Below are positions 4,828 to 5,408 of a DNA stretch of 5,408 bases, in pieces. This stretch comes from CAZNRY01 sp964575675. Lineage in GTDB: Bacteria > Eisenbacteria > RBG-16-71-46 > CAIMUX01 > VGJL01. The translations under genes and the position numbers were made by a program. Every line of letters begins with the position of its first letter. Position 1 is the stretch's first letter. Location of the stretch: contig CAZNRY010000213.1 of NCBI GenBank assembly GCA_964575675.1, forward strand, positions 1-5,408. Direction: 5' to 3'. The notes beneath the pieces were generated by a model. The model was not told the origin of the DNA. It worked only from the letters and a program-made list of their open reading frames with translations, and ran no database searches.

Positions 4828-5408
4828 CTAGCCCTTACCTTCGAGCGAGACAGCAGAGCCCATGTCCAGGCGGCAGAGTCTCCCCAGGATCTCCCTCGAA
4901 CGCGCCAAATCCGCCTCAGGCGTTGGGTGAACCGAGGATATGGCCTTCTGGTGGCAGAGATAAAGGTTTTTTAGGACCTCGAGGGTGAGGTCCGGGGCCC
5001 AGTCCTCACTTGTCGAAGCCCGTAGCCCCTCGTCGATCCTCTGCAGGAGCGCGAGGGCGGTCTGCACGCCGCCGGCCTCCAGGCAGAGCCGGGCCATCTC
5101 GAGGTTCCACGTCGTGCGCCAACGCAGCGAAGGAGCCTGCCCCGCCCCAACTTCCAGCACCCGGAGTGCGTCGGGAAGTTTCCTCCGTCTCCAGAGAGCC
5201 CGGGCTTCGGACAACGTCTGAGAAAGCCGTGCGCGCTCCGCCCCTTCCGACTCGCCCGTCGCTCCGGATCGAATCGGTTCTCCGATCTTCTTCGAGGGAC
5301 CCTCCTCCCGACACCCGGGTGCGGTTCCGAGACCGTCGCGAAGCCACGACCGAGGCCACCCATCCGCCAGGGGTTGTCCGTTCTTAAACCGCAATCTCTC
5401 CACTCCCG
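4828..5408 (-). CDS. tssA: TssA-like T6SS assembly protein (VC_A0119/VasJ-type C-terminal region), 5' end beyond window
   Basis: The frame is open from the right edge to a TAG at 4828-4830, giving the last 192 residues. TssA proteins bind the baseplate and the growing sheath/tube tip. The fragment begins with ERLRFKNGQPLADGWPRSWL, which resembles the end of the conserved middle region of VC_A0119-family TssA (an LRF.DG.P.AD...WL pattern). A linker of about 35 residues, rich in Gly, Ser and charged residues, follows. Then come helical repeats: LSEARALWRRRKLPDALRVL, WRTTWNLEMARLCLEAGG, and EDWAPDLTLEVLKNLYLC near the C-terminus. The trailing WxP...VL..LY.C element is typical of this subfamily. 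The in-frame GTG at 5401-5403 is almost certainly an internal valine. Position directly upstream of tssB supports the call; the subtype is less sure because the N-terminal ImpA-like domain is not visible. Confidence 0.87.
   Translation of the reverse strand, partial: GVERLRFKNGQPLADGWPRSWLRDGLGTAPGCREEGPSKKIGEPIRSGATGESEGAERARLSQTLSEARALWRRRKLPDALRVLEVGAGQAPSLRWRTTWNLEMARLCLEAGGVQTALALLQRIDEGLRASTSEDWAPDLTLEVLKNLYLCHQKAISSVHPTPEADLARSREILGRLCRLDMGSAVSLEGKG

Noticed and set aside
5401..5403. GTG as the start codon of the tssA-like gene
   Set aside because: The frame stays open to the window edge and the residues around it match the interior of a TssA protein, so it encodes an internal valine.

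Overview
This window is a segment of a type VI secretion system (T6SS) operon, and every gene in it lies on the minus strand. In transcription order, from high to low coordinates, the genes are tssA (3' part only, 4828-5408), tssB (4185-4694), tssC (2665-4149), hcp/tssD (2058-2549), tssE (1564-1980) and tssF (1-1498, running off the left edge). The assignments rest on family motifs, lengths close to those expected, good ribosome binding sites for most genes, and the canonical T6SS gene order.

Together the genes encode the contractile-tail half of the machine. TssB and TssC polymerise into the sheath, Hcp stacks as the inner tube, and TssE (gp25-like) and TssF are baseplate components. TssA coordinates baseplate assembly and tube/sheath polymerisation. 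The membrane complex (TssJLM), TssG, TssK, the ClpV recycling ATPase, VgrG and any effector/immunity pairs are not in the window. tssG and clpV would be expected next, to the left of position 1.

The DNA is visibly GC-rich and the products are those of a diderm bacterium. The order A-B-C-hcp-E-F resembles Pseudomonas HSI-I-like and Burkholderia-like loci but lacks a tagJ-like gene between hcp and tssE. I cannot assign a genus; the sequence fits a proteobacterium or another GC-rich diderm phylum equally well.

The non-coding stretches are all short: 133 bases between tssA and tssB, 115 between tssC and hcp, 77 between hcp and tssE, 65 between tssE and tssF, and 35 between tssB and tssC. None exceeds 300 bases, and I found no convincing promoter or intrinsic terminator. 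Several junctions hold small inverted repeats. The best are a 7-bp GC-rich stem touching the tssE stop codon, a UNCG-type tetraloop hairpin between the Shine-Dalgarno sequence and the start of tssF, and a 7-bp stem after hcp.

The first ~125 bases look like damaged sequence. They hold G runs of 10, 9 and 6, and conserved tssF residues are replaced mostly by proline, mostly through changes to G on the plus strand. This suggests a low-quality contig end, not biology. I see no previously undescribed system here; the window is a well-formed but ordinary T6SS structural operon with some junction-level features to check.
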